Assembly: GCA_026874595.1 (NCBI GenBank)
Contig: CM049306.1
Span: 65,106,019 to 65,170,018 of the forward strand
DNA length: 64,000 nt
Reading direction: 5' to 3'
Source: Sipunculus nudus
Lineage: Eukaryota; Annelida; Sipuncula; Golfingiida; Sipunculidae
Shown here: positions 48,719 through 61,152 of the stretch, piece by piece
Layout of the letters: the number at the start of each line of letters is the position of its first letter
How positions within the stretch are numbered: the stretch's first letter is position 1
Notes under the pieces: model-generated
What the model saw: the letters and a program-made list of their open reading frames with translations, nothing else
What the model was told of the DNA's origin: nothing
Databases searched by the model: none
Translations under genes and position numbers: made by a program

Positions 48719-49560
48719 TTGGTTTGAAGAGATTATTTGGTAGGTTTTTGATACGAGTATATCCTTGAAAACAGTATTTTTTTTAATTGCGTTTTTAATC
48801 TACGAATGTATATACAAGTTAGTCGTCTATTATTTATTTAGATATATACAGTTAAAAATAAAATAATTAAATAAAAGGTATTTGGATTATGATAGTTAAA
48901 AATTAATCTTGGCGAGAAATTTTTTTGAAGATTGCTCCATTGAGTGTTTTGTTCTAAACTTTTTATCAATTGTATATCAGGCTTTCAGGAGTCATAATTT
49001 TTTAATCATTTGGAAATCGGGCATTCCTTGTTACAACATGTTTAATGAATTAATGGATTTATACTGTACATTGAGATTATCCCGAATATAGATTGGGTAC
49101 AGAGAGTAAAACATGATAAAATTATTCCACGTTTACATATTAGAGTGGGTTCCAATTCTTATGTCAATTCAAATCTCGGTGCTGGGATTATTCGAATCGG
49201 TGCCCAATACACTTTCAGTGTTTCAATAAAATCAGTAAAATCTATTTAAAATGCACGTGGTAGTAGTTAGATATTAATTTTTTTCCTCGATGTACATATC
49301 TTCCCTTGTATTCGTATATAGGCTCACATGTTGTTACATGAACGTGATTATTGGTATGTAGCCTTGCAGGTTGTTTTCGGGTGAGCTTGATGATTCAGTA
49401 ATATTTTATTTTTGAATTGATACTGATTATGAATGATGGGCGGCCAGCTGTAGTTGTTAATTGTATTGATATATAGTTCGATAAAGATGAGTCTAAAATT
49501 GTCACATATTTGATCTATATACCCAACAGACTTTGCAATTGTGCACTGATAGGGCCAGGG
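46330..49560. other. Lower-copy AT-rich sequence with splice-donor-like sites
   Basis: No coding domain or element terminus was recognised. Strong donor-like sequences occur at about 47794 (ACAAGTAAGTATT), 47922 (CCAGGTAGGTT) and 48052 (AGAGTAAGTATG). They could belong to 5' non-coding exons of a transcript running right. An (AT)n tract is at about 48673-48714. The CpG content around 47170-47300 is higher than in its surroundings. All of this is weak evidence. Confidence 0.3.
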
Positions 49561-51110
49561 GATAGGAACAATGAGTGGAGTGTATATTTTGTCGAATGAT
49601 TAAAATACCTGGACTGTACGAATAAAGTAGCAGTATCTTGTAGGATTGAATAAACGTTGAGGATGAGGTATCTATTTTAATTTTACACGGAAGTGCATAA
49701 TTTTTATTAAAAATAAATATCGCAAGCGGTTGGTTTCAAGCTCTCACTTGATGTGCGGATTTAGGCTCCAAAGTTTTATCCAGATCAGAATTGTGATGCA
49801 TTGTATATACATTAAATTTAGCCTTGGTGCTGTTGATTTGTTGTGAAGTAGTTTAATACGAGAATATGTTGTTTGCCACTCTTCCATAGTTGCATACTTT
49901 CAAAAATTGCAAAGTCTATCATATGTCAGGTATTTTTTAGTAATGTTATTTCAGGTTCATCGACTTGCGGTGGTTTGTGCGGAAGAACTGTGTGTAGTGT
50001 GTCGCTGTATATTGCATATAATAATTGAAATATCTGTACGAATAAAGTTTGAATATTTTGTTATCTTGAACACATGGCAAGTACGACATCTTCGGACTCA
50101 TCCTGCCAAATTTTAATAAAAATAAGTTTTTATGCATTGTACATACATTGTTTAGCGTTGTTGCTGATGATTCGTTGTGGAGTGTATGAGGAGAGCACTC
50201 TAGTAACTTATTCTAATTGATAGCTTTATAAAAAAAATATGAAAAGTCTAATATTTGTAAGATATTTTTTAGTAATTTTATTATAGATTCATAGACTGGC
50301 TATTGTTTTCTGACATTGTTTGGGCGAAAGAACAGTATGTACAGTGTCGCTGTATATTGCATTGTATAATTGAAATAACTGTGCAAATAAAGTATGAATA
50401 TGTTGTGGATATGCAAGTATATCTTTATCAGAAAGGTTTGGTTTAAAGTTATCACTTAATGTTCGGACTTATCTTGCAATGCTATTGTCAGGTGAGCATT
50501 TTGATGGATTGTATATACATTAATTTTAGCCTTGATGCTGATAGTTCCTTATGACCAGAGTACTGTAGTTGCTTATTCTAATTGATATTTAAAAAATATG
50601 TAGATATTTTTTAAAAAATATGTAAAGTCTAACATTTGTCAGATATATTTTTATTAATTCTATTTTAGATTCGTAGATTTGTGTTGTATTCTGACACTGC
50701 TTGGGCCGGAGAACAATGTCTACGAGTGTCGCTGCATATAATAATTGAAATAAGTGTACGAATAAAATATGAATATCTTGTCTTGTTTTCATGATCAAAC
50801 GGTAAGTACGACAGTTATTAAAATTAATTACAAAAGCGGAATAAAATTGTATTAAATCTTAAGTAGGCCTTAGAAAACGTGGATATGTAAGATGTTTATC
50901 GAAACGGTCGGGTTTCAAGTCGAAATTGATGTTCGTATTTAGGCTGCCAGGTTTTCTCAGATGAGAGAGTTGATGTATTGTGTATCATTAAGTTAAACCT
51001 TGATGCTGGTATTATGTTGTGAAGTAGTTTAAGGCGACAGTACTGTATTTGCTTATTCTATTTGATGAAAAAAATAGAATTTGGATGCAAGATGTTTTGT
51101 TTCTGGTTAG
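49560..51110. repeat. Ancient diverged tandem repeat, ~345-420 bp units
   Basis: The phrase 'tgtacgaataaag' or variants recurs at about 49616, 50036, 50380 and 50756. Between them are 'aaagtctaacatttgtcag', 'gtgtcgctgtatattgcat', 'attgtatatacattaa' and 'ttgcttattctaattgat' in the same order. Units are strongly diverged by indels. No relation to families A-F was recognised. Confidence 0.75.
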
Positions 51111-51650
51111 TGGCATACAAAAAAGGATTTAAAGGCAAGTACTTAATTTCAACTGGAATGCGGTCTAGCAAAGAGATTTAAGTAAAATTTGAAGTTTATA
51201 AAAATTGACCTACATTTAATGTGACGGACCTATTTGTATAAAAAAAATACATCAGGAACTAGTGGGTCGTTTGATATAAATATGATTGTCAGTAATTTCT
51301 GCATAAACGGAACATGAATGTGGTATTATGTATACTTGTGTTTTTAATCGCTTATCATAGGCGTTTATGTACTTGATAAATTTAACTGTAGACTTGTGAG
51401 CAGCGTTGTCTTTATACTGTCAGTGTACCTATATACATATTTAAAATATCGTTAACGTTATATAATATGTAATAAAAGAACGTGGGACAGGCAGCGGGAC
51501 AAGTGAGCGAGTTTCGAATTGATGCAAGTTTTTCTTTTGTTTCTGGTAAGTGGGCTATATTTAAAGTATTTAAAGCTAGGTAGTTAATTTCATTTGTGAA
51601 AAATGTATAGCAAGGAGATTTTTGGCAAAATTCATCAAGGGCATCTGGTA
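51110..51650. repeat. Diverged pair of ~110-bp segments
   Basis: Segments at about 51110-51210 and 51525-51625 share 'tttgtttctggt(t/a)agtgg', 'atttaaag', 'gtacttaatttca' and 'agcaa(a/g)gagattt'. They may be one more level of the neighbouring ancient array. The minus-strand frame at 51412-51732 crosses the second segment and has no recognisable domain. Confidence 0.6.
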
Positions 51651-52237
51651 GCGAGTCCGGTAAGTGAGAGCTTTGTAAATGGTGTTTTGTAACAGATGAC
51701 CTTTCGACTTCCTCGTATATACAACTTGCCACCTTAGGTTACATGTTTTTCCCCGTTTGTCAACATTGTGTTTACAAGGACATTGTTGATAAGTTCATAC
51801 ATCCTGCACGGAGGCATGAAAAGAACTTTTCATAACCAGAATACCCTTAGGTCATTACTATATACACAGAAGAAGTCAGAAATCACAAATTCTGTTTCAA
51901 AAGGTAGGTGAATGGGCACCTTTAAGATACCTTATTTATACTTTTCTTGAAATGAGTGAGATTCTGAATGCCTACTCATTCATATGATTAGTTATGACTA
52001 GTTATAAATGTTTGTGTGCATGTGTTCAGAACTTGGACTAAAATGATATTTCACGATTTCATTAAGCTCTTTCTTAATACTGTTATACTTAAAATTTCAT
52101 AAATTTTCATAGTGTAACTACATTTTACAGATCGTCAGGGGTTTAATTGTAATTGCTGTTCAAAGAAGTTGGTAGATGATTGTTTTAATACTTCTTCTGA
52201 AATGTGAAATTTCTAATGCAAGTATTTTTGTTGCAGG

Positions 52238-52620
52238 TGCTGCTTTCATGTTCCTGGTTCGTCTCATTTTCATTCATCCACACATCTCCCATTTCATCTG
52301 TGGAAACTTAACCTCATTAAAAACAAGTCTCATACCATCATCTCACCGAGGAAGCACCTCGTTAAAAAACGCACAAGTGCAAACACGCTCTTTAGCATTG
52401 TCACTTACAAATAAGCAATCTAATCAAGAACTGGTCAAGAAATAGTCCAGAACTGAAAAAGAACTGAAAAAAAAAACTTTGTACTGTGTTGTCATTGTTC
52501 ATGTGTAACCGTGTTGTCATTGTTTAAGTGTAACATTTTTGGACTCAAAGAGGAAGGTTTGTATCATATATAACTTAAAATTATTGTTAATTGCCTGCAA
52601 TAAAATCCAGTATAATAACT
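52238..52620 (+). other. Candidate terminal exon of an unknown or non-coding transcript
   Basis: An acceptor-like 'tatttttgttgcag' ends at 52237, followed by about 380 bp ending near a canonical AATAAA at about 52600. A second 'aataaaatccagta' lies at about 52860 in a related segment. The ORF through it (52176-52445) resembles no family I know. The upstream donors at 47794-48052 and 51905 (AAAGGTAGGTG) would be compatible partners, but this is a guess. Confidence 0.25.
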
Positions 52621-53152
52621 GATTTAGTATTTGGTAATATTTGTATTTTCTCTTCAGAAGTTCGTTAAATATAGATATTATAAATTATTTGTACATATAA
52701 GAGACGGTTTCCTCAAAGTGAACAATAATGGTAGATTTTATTAAGGTCTGTTGTGGTCAAAACTTATCAGTGTCTCTATTTAACAATTTTTTAGTCCAAG
52801 GCGGTCTGTACAATATTATTTGGTATTATATATAGAACTTGAGTGTATATTGTTGAAAATAAAATCCAGTAAAACAAGTAATATTGTCTTTCAATTCATT
52901 TTCCTCCTTCACAAGTCGCATTAATTTTCTGATAAATTATTTCAAGATATAAATATATCTGAATAATTCGATAATAAAATATATTAAATAATAATTTGAA
53001 TTCTAAAAGGGAATTTAAACATATATATTATAATGTTTACCTGTTTCTACAATAGCGTTTATATAGTTCGGTATTTCAGCAAAGTAAATATTTTTAGCAC
53101 GTAAGATTTGTGGAATACAGGTGTTTTACATTCGCTTTTATCATATATAATA

Positions 53153-54381
53153 ATGCCGAGAACAAAACGGAAGAGTTACAAACAAAAAAAGAAAGCAGAT
53201 CAGTTGAACAAAAGAGATCAAAGATCAGCAGAAACTGAAAAAGAAAAAAAAGACTCTGGTTACAAAAAAAAAAAAAACGACAGAGTGAATAACGTGATCA
53301 TGAAACCGCTGAGGAAAAGCAAGCCAGAGTCAGCTCACAAAGGAAGAGGCAGAGTGAATTACGTGATTGTGAAATCCCTGAGAAAAAGCAAGAGAGACTG
53401 TACAAAGATCAGGAAAGGCACTTATGGAACGTGAACTTGAAACCTCTGAGAAAAGGGAAAAAAGACTCCAGTCACAAAGGAAGAGACAGAGTGAATTACG
53501 TGATCATGAAACCGCTGAGGAAAAGCAAGCCAGAGTCAGCTCACAAAGGAAGAGGCAGAGTGAATTACGTGATTGTGAAATCCCTGAGAAAAAGCAAGAG
53601 AGACTGTACAAAGATCAGGAAAGACACTTTATGGAACGTGAACTTGAAACCTCTGAGAAAAGGGAAAAAAGACTCCAGTCACAAAGGAAGAGACAGAGTG
53701 AATTACGTTTTTGTGAAATCCCTGAGAAAAAGCAAGAGAGACTGTCCAAAGATCAGGAAAGACACTTTATGGAACGTGAACTTGAAACCTCTGAGAAAAG
53801 GCAAAAAAGACTCCAGTCACAAAGGAAGAGACAGAGTGAATTACGTTTTTGTGAAATCCCTGAGAAAAAGCAAGAGAGACTCTCCAAAAATCGGAAAAGA
53901 CATTGAACGTGAACTTGAAACCCCTGAGAAAAAGCAAAAAAGAGTCCACTTACAAAGGAAGCGACAGAATACATTGCGTCAATCCGAAACAAGTGATGAA
54001 AAAAGAGAAAGACTTTATTTAGACTCAAGGCGTAAAAGCGAATTAAGGGCGAAAGAAACCGAAAAAGAAACTCAACGAAGATTGAGCAAAGCAGCATGTT
54101 ATACCAGAAAGCACCGACATCAGTGTCGTAATATTGTTCCTGATAATGAGATTGTTATCTCGGAATTCTTAGAAAAGGTACGTGATTCTGCAAATTACGT
54201 CTGCTGTTGTTGTCATCGCTTGATGTTTAGGACGTCAGTTGTGCATCTGAAAGAGGAGAAGTACAACAAAGTATCACAGTCTCTGTTGCAAAATGTACTT
54301 GCATTTCGTCAAACCTCTTACAACAATGAAGAATGGATATGTAGAACATGCCACTTCCCTGCAAACAATAATGCGTTCTAA
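53153..54381 (+). pseudogene. Broken N-terminal fragment of a Helitron/Pif1-type transposon protein
   Basis: Helitron proteins carry Rep and Pif1-like helicase domains and move DNA by rolling-circle replication; only the region before those domains is seen here. A plausible start is ATG 53153 (MPRTKRKSYKQKKKA). Next comes a highly charged repeat of 23 residues (69 bp), mostly as 46-residue pairs (GAACGTG at 53427, 53634, 53772 and 53905). It ends in a cysteine-rich stretch, VCCCCHRLMF...WICRTCHFP, like that preceding Helitron-like N domains in many animal copies. Reading needs three frame changes: in the poly-A run near 53265, a missing T near 53423, and a 5-bp deletion near 53903. The ORF stops at 54381, so Rep and helicase are absent. 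Homopolymer sequencing error could explain only the first two. It may be a relic of an autonomous relative of families A-F (inference). Confidence 0.7.
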
Positions 54382-54409
54382 AAACGTCCTCACAACATTT
54401 TAGTTAGGT

Positions 54410-56290
54410 TCGGAAAACATTATTTTGAAACGTTCTGTGCACGCAAAAATGTATGGTTTTATGTACGGACTGTGAACATAAAATCAGACGTTCGTTGCCG
54501 TTGTTTTTATTACGTGTTTGCAACGTTTTATCAAGTCGTTGTAGTTATGTTAAGAATACGTCTCATAAACGTTTGCTCCTAGTACAATGCTAACGTGTAA
54601 GCAACATTTCTGTTAAAACGTTCTGTGCACGCAAAAATGTATGGTTTTATGTACGGTCTGTGAACGTAAAATCAAACGTTCGTTGTCGTAGTTTTTATTA
54701 CGTGTTTGCAACGGTCATCAAGTCGTTGTGGTAATGTTAAGAATACGCCTTATAAACGTTTGCTATTAGTATAATGCTAACGTGTAAGCAACATTTCTGT
54801 TAAAACGTACTGTGCACGCAAAAATGTATGGTTTTATGTACAGACTATGAACGTAAAATCAAACGTTCGTTGTCGTAGCTTTTATTACGTGTTTGCAACG
54901 GTCATCAAGTCGTTGTGGTAATGTTAGGAAAACGTCTGATAAACGTTAGCTATTAGTATAATGCTTACGTGTAAGCAACATTTCTGTTAAAACGTTTTGT
55001 GCACGCAAAAATGTATGGTTTTATTTACGGACTGTGAACGTAAAATCAAACGTTCGTTGTCATTGTTTTAATTACGTGTTTGCGACGTTCATCAAGTCGT
55101 TGTAGTAATGTTAGGAAAACGTCTCATAAACGTTTGCTATTAGTATAATGCTAACGTGTAAGCAACATTTCTGTTAAAACGTTCTGTGCACGCAAAAATG
55201 TATGGTTTTGTGTACGGACTTTGAACATAAAATCAAACGTTCGTTGTCGTTGTTTTCATTACGTGTTTGCAACGGTCATCAAGTCGTTGTATTTATGTTA
55301 AGAATACGCCTCATGAACGTTTGCTATTAGTATAATGCTAACGTGTAAGCAACATTTCCGTTAAAAAGTTTTGTGCACGCAAAAATGTATGGTTTTATTT
55401 ACGGACTGTGAACGTAAAATCAAACGTTCGTTGTCATTGTTTTAATTACGTGTTTGCGACGTTCATCAAGTCCTTGTTGTAATGTTAAGAATACGTCTTA
55501 TAAACGTGTGTTATTAGTAAAATGCTAACGTGTAAGCAACATTTTTGTTAAAACGTTCTGTGCACGTAAAAATGTATGGTTTTGTGTACGGACTTTGAAC
55601 ATAAAATAAAACGTTTGTTGTCGTTTTTATTACGTTTTTGCAACGTTTCATCAAGTCGTTGTAGTTACGTTAAGAATACGTGTCATAAACGTTTGGTCTT
55701 AGTATAATGCTAACGTGAAGGAAACATTTCCGTTAAAACGTTCTGTGCACGCAAAAATGTATGGTTTTATGTACGGACTTTGAACGCGAAGCCAAACGTT
55801 CCTTGTTGCGTTTTTATAACGTGTCCGCAATGTTTCATATAATCGTTGCAGTAATGTTGGGAATACGTCTCACCGACGTTTGTTCTTAGGTATAATGATA
55901 ACATGTTAGAAACGTTTCTGTTAGAAATTTCTTAGCACATACTAATGTATGGTTTTATGTACGGACTTTGATCGTAAACCCTAACGTTCTTCATAGTTTT
56001 TATTACTTGTATGAAAAGTTTCACGTTGTAGATACGCTGGGAATGTCTCATACATATTTGCTCTTAGTTTAATAAAGTGTTAGCGACATTTTTGTTAACG
56101 TTCTTTGGTCACATAAATGTGGTTTTATCTAAGGAATATTTAACGTAAGATAACACCTTCTCTGTCGACGATTTTCTCATGAATCTACAACGTTTCACAA
56201 TGTTGTTGCAGTTACGTTGGGAATACATCTCATCAATGTTTGCTCCTAAGTATAATGATAACATATTAACGATATTCTTAAAACATAAAA
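54410..56290. repeat. ~187-bp satellite, about 10 copies, decaying rightward
   Basis: TGTGCACGCAAAAATGTATGG lies at 54436, 54624, 54811, 54998, 55185, 55372, 55559 and 55744, spacings 185-188 bp. Further degenerate copies run to about 56290. Units are rich in AACGTT and ACGTG, unusually CpG-dense for this AT-rich window. It starts about 30 bp after the Helitron relic's stop. The copies nearest the relic are most uniform and the right-hand ones most diverged. Confidence 0.9.
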
Positions 56291-57019
56291 AAATGTATTG
56301 CTAAGGTACAAAAATACCGGAAAAGGGGAAAGTGCTCAATGCCTGTATACTCGATATATCGTAATATTTGTTCACTCGGAGTAAGTCCATTGAAAAATTG
56401 TCTATATCAAGTTAACATTAATTCTGTTAAACAGTTTCGAGTATTTAAACAATATCTTGATGATTCAACAAGTTATCAATATGTTGACAATTCTTATGAT
56501 CTGTCACCGACCGTGTGAACCGGCATGATTAATCCACATACATTAATACATTTTAAAAGATAGTACATTGTACTTTATTTATACAGCACAGAGTAGGCTT
56601 TCATATAACTGGCAATACTTCAGCTTCTGATTAGACCGCAGGTGTATTTTCCATTTCAGTCTGTGGAAGACATTTTCAATGAAGTGTTAAAATTGATGAG
56701 TGCATGTGCATAGCTTTAATCATAAATCTGACCATGACAGTGGTTTCCAGTCATATCTATTGTTTGCCGGCAAAAAATAGGAGATCATCCATTTGTCAAA
56801 TCCATTTACCAACAGAAAGGTACCAACCAAACGTTCTCTTCATGTATTCAACAAAATACTAAAAGACATTAAAATTATTTATTTATTTTACAACAGAGTC
56901 AGAGTACTTGTAGTACTCTCAGAGTTCAAGTATTTCTGTGTGATACCACTCTTGATCCCTCTCAGCCTTTCTTCTTTCAGGTTTTACACAGCCTGTAAAA
57001 GAAAAGTAAGTTAATTGTA

Positions 57020-57090
<71 letters not shown>

Positions 57091-57774
57091 CAATTACTTT
57101 AAATCGACTTCATCCATTTTGTATTCAGTAATTTCATAGGAGCATTGTTAAAGTTGCTCGTACTCTTCAAGTATTGGGAACAATACAAATCCTATTTTTA
57201 TATATATTTATTAATATATATTTATAGTCCAATACTTATTTAATGACAGGAAAACATAGCATTCCTGCAAACTGTCTTACAGGACCCCTTCCCCTTCATT
57301 CATGCATAACAACATACAGCGAACAACTATAGGTGTTTCTACACTGAAAGAAGTCACCCAGGCATCATTCCAGCTGACTGATATATTTGTACTGGCTACA
57401 ATATTTTTCGTACTGGTTGTCTTGAGGAACACTACAAATTCTGTAAAATAAGCCAAAAAGGCCATAGTGACCTAATCACCCATGTGGTGATCCAATGATT
57501 ACAATTAGTGCCCTGCAATACATCCAAATTCCACAGGTTGAGTGAATGAAAATTTGTAACAGAAATTTAAACGCATGGATCTCAATTAGTTAATACTATT
57601 CTGTCCAAAAAGTGTGAAATGGGCAAAATGATAATTTAAAAAAAAATTGATATGGTCAATCTCTACCCAGGTCTGAAAAAAAGAATGTCCGAGGTTAAAA
57701 CCCATTGATTAACCATTAAGTACTATATAATATACGCTGAAACTTCAATTGCTTTTTCCGTTTGTGTTTTTTTA
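56291..57774. other. Unassigned AT-rich sequence
   Basis: No gene or element ends were recognised. An (AT)n tract occupies about 57018-57088. The short frames at 56793-57014 (+) and 57277-57465 (-) have no recognisable domains. Confidence 0.5.
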
Positions 57775-57777
57775 CAA

Positions 57778-58180
57778 AACAAATGACGCTCATGGTTCAT
57801 GACACTCAGCATGGTGACATGCTGACAGTATGTCCATGCACAGGCAACAAATTAAGATAATATAGGTGGTATCATCATTCATGCATATTAGCATAAGTTC
57901 ATCAAGACTCATTATCACACCAAATTTGATGAAAATCCACCCAGCCATTTATGAGGAATCCGGCAATTTGTGTGTATTTTGCATTATTTCTGGGTGCTCA
58001 AACATGCTCCGCAACTCTTCACAGTGACCTGATATTAGCATGACGCTACATCCCCATTAAAAATCTTGGACAAAATTCTGGGGTCCTCCCACCCTACTGG
58101 TACTTAATAGGCCATCATTGAGGTAATCAGTTGATACAGACCTGATCAGCAGTGTGATGATGATCCGGAACTACTTTTTT
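57778..58180 (-). mobile_element. Family B 3' fragment, minus strand
   Basis: The reverse complement of this stretch matches 12950-13209: 'aaatacacacaaattgcc', 'ccatttatgaggaatcc' and the degraded end AACAAATGACGCTCATGG. The terminal hairpin has decayed compared with GACCCATGGGTC. Orientation is opposite to the copies left of 27 kb. A poly-G tract follows at about 58185-58203. Confidence 0.65.
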
Positions 58181-58649
58181 TGGTTGGGGGGGGGGGGGGG
58201 GGGTTAAAGGGACGGGGAGAAAAGCTTATCAATTTTGCTTCATAAAGTTTTACGGAATACAAATGGGGGAAAATATTTTTGATCAAGACATGCTCAGGAG
58301 TCACTGAGTTTATTGTTTAGAGCAAGGGAAAATGGAATGTGTTCCAAAAAAAAAAAAACAAGTGTGGGTATCTAGATAGTGTAGAAAAACATGACTACAT
58401 GGGACAATTATGATTGCACAAACTGGTCCCACAAATCATGCCAAACAGTGACAACTTTTGGAAAGAGGAAATACTGTGCACAATGCCTGAAATGACTTGG
58501 ATCATTTTTACGACATGTGGTTGCATTTTTAAATCAATGTCAACCCAATATGCATGGTATAGGTAGACTACAATGAGACCTAAATTATTTAGGTATGTTC
58601 AGTATAGAGACAATTTGGATCTATAATGTCCTTAGTCAGCTTTATTTCC

Positions 58650-58856
58650 CAGGAGCGGATCAATGGTGAAGGTCCAGGGGGGCCCGGGCCCCCCCCCCTC
58701 CCTTTTTCAGCCATCACAACTTTTTTTTAAGGGTTTCCGACCTATTTTTGCGGCCTGGACCCCCCTTTTCCGAACCTGGGGATTTTTTTTTTAGCTTTTG
58801 TCATTTGTCCTCTTGTGTTAGACCCCTCCTTTTCCTAAATCCTGGATCCGCCCCTG
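58650..58856. mobile_element. Small MITE with CAGGxGCGGATC-type ends
   Basis: The left end CAGGAGCGGATC and right end GGATCCGCCCCTG are imperfect inverted repeats around about 207 bp. Inside are 'ggcccgggcccccc', 'ggacccccctttt' and 'gacccctcc'. Ends of this CAGGGGCGGATCC type are common in animal hAT-like MITEs (recalled knowledge). An exact 8-bp target duplication is not evident, so the superfamily stays tentative. Confidence 0.65.
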
Positions 58857-59640
58857 TTTCTTAGGTAAGAAGGAGGAGGTTATGATACAGGCAGGACCAT
58901 AATAGATAATAGGGAGTTTATGTTGATATGGCATCAGATGAAGTATTAATAGTAAAACTATAGTGTTTTGTAGTTGTATTTTTGTATGTTTGTGTTTGAA
59001 TTATGAGAATGAAAGAGGTAGTTAATGTTTAAGTTAGTACTTTGCAATGATGCAACAAATATATTCTAATTATGAGTTGCCTCAATGATATTAACTGATT
59101 ATGTGTGTAAGCTGACACTGTATAAATGAATTTATAATAATAGTCAACGCAAAGTGCTGTGTTAATTCAAACAACTATGTTGTTCTTTATTTCTTTTAAA
59201 CTATATTTATCACAATTTTAGAAGTTTTCATCCTATATCCCTGATTTCAAAAGTGCTAGAATATAGTACATAATGTTTTACTGTATAATAATTTTAGGTT
59301 TACACTTTACAAATGTACTTAGCTTATCAATTTCATATAGTATTGATTTTTTATGAGCCAATGTTTATCAGCTGAATAATTATATGCACAAGATACATAC
59401 TTATTTATTAAAGGGTGTGCTATCATGATTCTTTAGGTCTTTAGTGAAAAGTGATGCTCTTATGTATTCAAATATTTTAAAGTAAATTTATAACAATTCT
59501 GTAAGTTCTAGATCTTTGCAAATGCTTGAATATTATATCTATGACAGAGCTTCAATGTAACTATTTTTCTGTGAGATTTATGTATATTTATGTATTAATG
59601 TGTGTCTGCCTCATGATTGTGAATTATGACTATTAAAATG
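58857..59640. other. AT-rich sequence, nothing recognised
   Basis: No ORF of interest, element end or tandem repeat was seen. Confidence 0.5.
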
Positions 59641-59849
59641 GTTTTGTTCAGTGTTAAGGGTGCCCAATCACCTTTAAATCTTGTTGAATTAACATGAAAA
59701 ATAGCTTCCTCCCTTTAAAATAAATGTATTACATGTTCCCCCTGCCCTGAAACCATTTGCCTAAAAACGGTGGACTGGGCGCGATCAAAGGTGTCAACAA
59801 AATCATAGTGCGTTGAACTCTGTGCATCGCTGAGCCACGGCTTTCTCAG

Positions 59850-60600
59850 AACTTTTGAGAAACCCTCAGAATGTCAAGTAAGAAGATTCTATGTCCAATG
59901 GTTATGAATTGTGCCCTGCTTTGGTATCAAATTTTCAATTAATCTTGGTTGAGCTTATAAGCCCCATAGCAAGGAGAATATATGTAACTGGGACCTAATT
60001 TCTGATTGGCAAGGAGAATTTTTCATCAACCTCCCTGGATGTCAAGTAAGAAGATTCTAGGACCAACGGTTATGATTTGTGCCCTGTTAACGGATGACCA
60101 CATATTTAAAGGTGTCAAAATTGAGAAAAATATGTGTTAAAATTAGAAAAAAGTACAAGTGGCGCCACCAGTCTGCAGGAACTGATGAAACACTCCATGT
60201 TCAATATGCATGCAAAGAATCATGGTGATCAATGCATTAGTTGTTCAGATACTGGTGCTTTTGTATCAAATTTTTAATATTCTGGGGGTACTTCTGACCT
60301 GGGCATAGCTCATAGGATATGGACAACAGTGACCTAGTTTCAGGTTTCCAAGGAGACTTTTCATGGACTTCCCAGGATGTCGAGTAAAAGTAGTTACGAT
60401 TTGTGCCCTGTTGACAGATGACTGCATCTTTAAATAAACCGTTGAAACACTCCATAATGAAGATGCATGCACAGAATCATGGTGATCAATGCATTAGTTG
60501 TTCAGATACTGGAGCTTTTGTATTGTATTTTTTTTATTATTCTGGGGGGGGGGGGGGTTATCATTATTCCTCATGACCTCAGATTCAATAAAGTTCTTAC
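59850..60600 (-). mobile_element. Family B internal tandem units, minus strand
   Basis: The reverse complement matches the internal units of 11533-13209: GTGGCGCCACCAGTCTGCAG near 60159, 'catggtgatcaatgcattag' near 60223 and 60478, and 'ttgtgccctgttaac'. About 2.5 units are present, followed by a poly-G tract near 60544. The frames at 60237-60472 are translations of these units. The ends were not identified. Confidence 0.7.
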
Positions 60601-60844
60601 ATAAGTAAGTAAAGTATAAAATCCAAATGTCAACCCAAACTGGAGTTACCATCTAGAAACAAATTTGTGGAAGGACAAACATGGTGATTACAGTAGGGCA
60701 GCCAGATGAAACCAAAGTTAGTGTAATTATTGACCTGATCGTGTCAATAATTTTTTTTTATTTTCAAAATAATAGAAATGCATTAAAAACATAAAAAAAA
60801 TACAGGTGGCAACACCTGTCCTCAGTAGAGGAAGAAACAGTCAA

Positions 60845-61152
60845 GATAAACATCTCTCAGCTGAGTTTTGGAAAATTATTTCTTTGGGTTTTTTTTTTCA
60901 TATATATTAGCATTTGTAAAGCTAAGGGGAAAAAGGCCCTGCTAAGATGAAACCTTATAAATTATAGAATATGGACATGAGCCAAGTATAATAATAGACA
61001 TTAATTTATCAACTGAGATAAAATGCTGTAAACATTTGGTATAAATTTCATATGCACTGTTAAATAAATGAAACTTGAGGCTTGAAACCATTTAATGATG
61101 CAACAAGGAATAAATAGGCTTAAGTGTTATATGAAAGGATACAGTCCATAGA
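60845..61152 (-). mobile_element. Family B 3' fragment, minus strand
   Basis: It begins with CTCAGCTGAGTTTTGGAAAA and repeats the content of 61178-61500 ('ggccctgctaa', 'ttaat(t/a)tatcaactgagataaa', 'aaaccatttaatgatgcaa'). The terminal hairpin itself is missing here. Confidence 0.6.

Noticed and set aside
53753-54097. Minus-strand ORF opposite the Helitron relic
   Set aside because: Shadow of the purine-rich coding repeat; phenylalanine/serine-rich and without features.
53431-54097. Continuous basic frame (KPLRKGKKDSSHKGRDRV) across the 69-bp repeat
   Set aside because: It is open because of the tandem repeat, but the E/K/R-rich frame is the one whose three pieces share the same repeat and lead into the cysteine-rich end, so the basic frame is taken as out of phase before about 53905.
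58640-58860. hAT MITE with a confirmed 8-bp target duplication
   Set aside because: The flanks (TTTATTTC and TTTCTTAG) do not match, so only the inverted-repeat ends are reported and the superfamily is left tentative.
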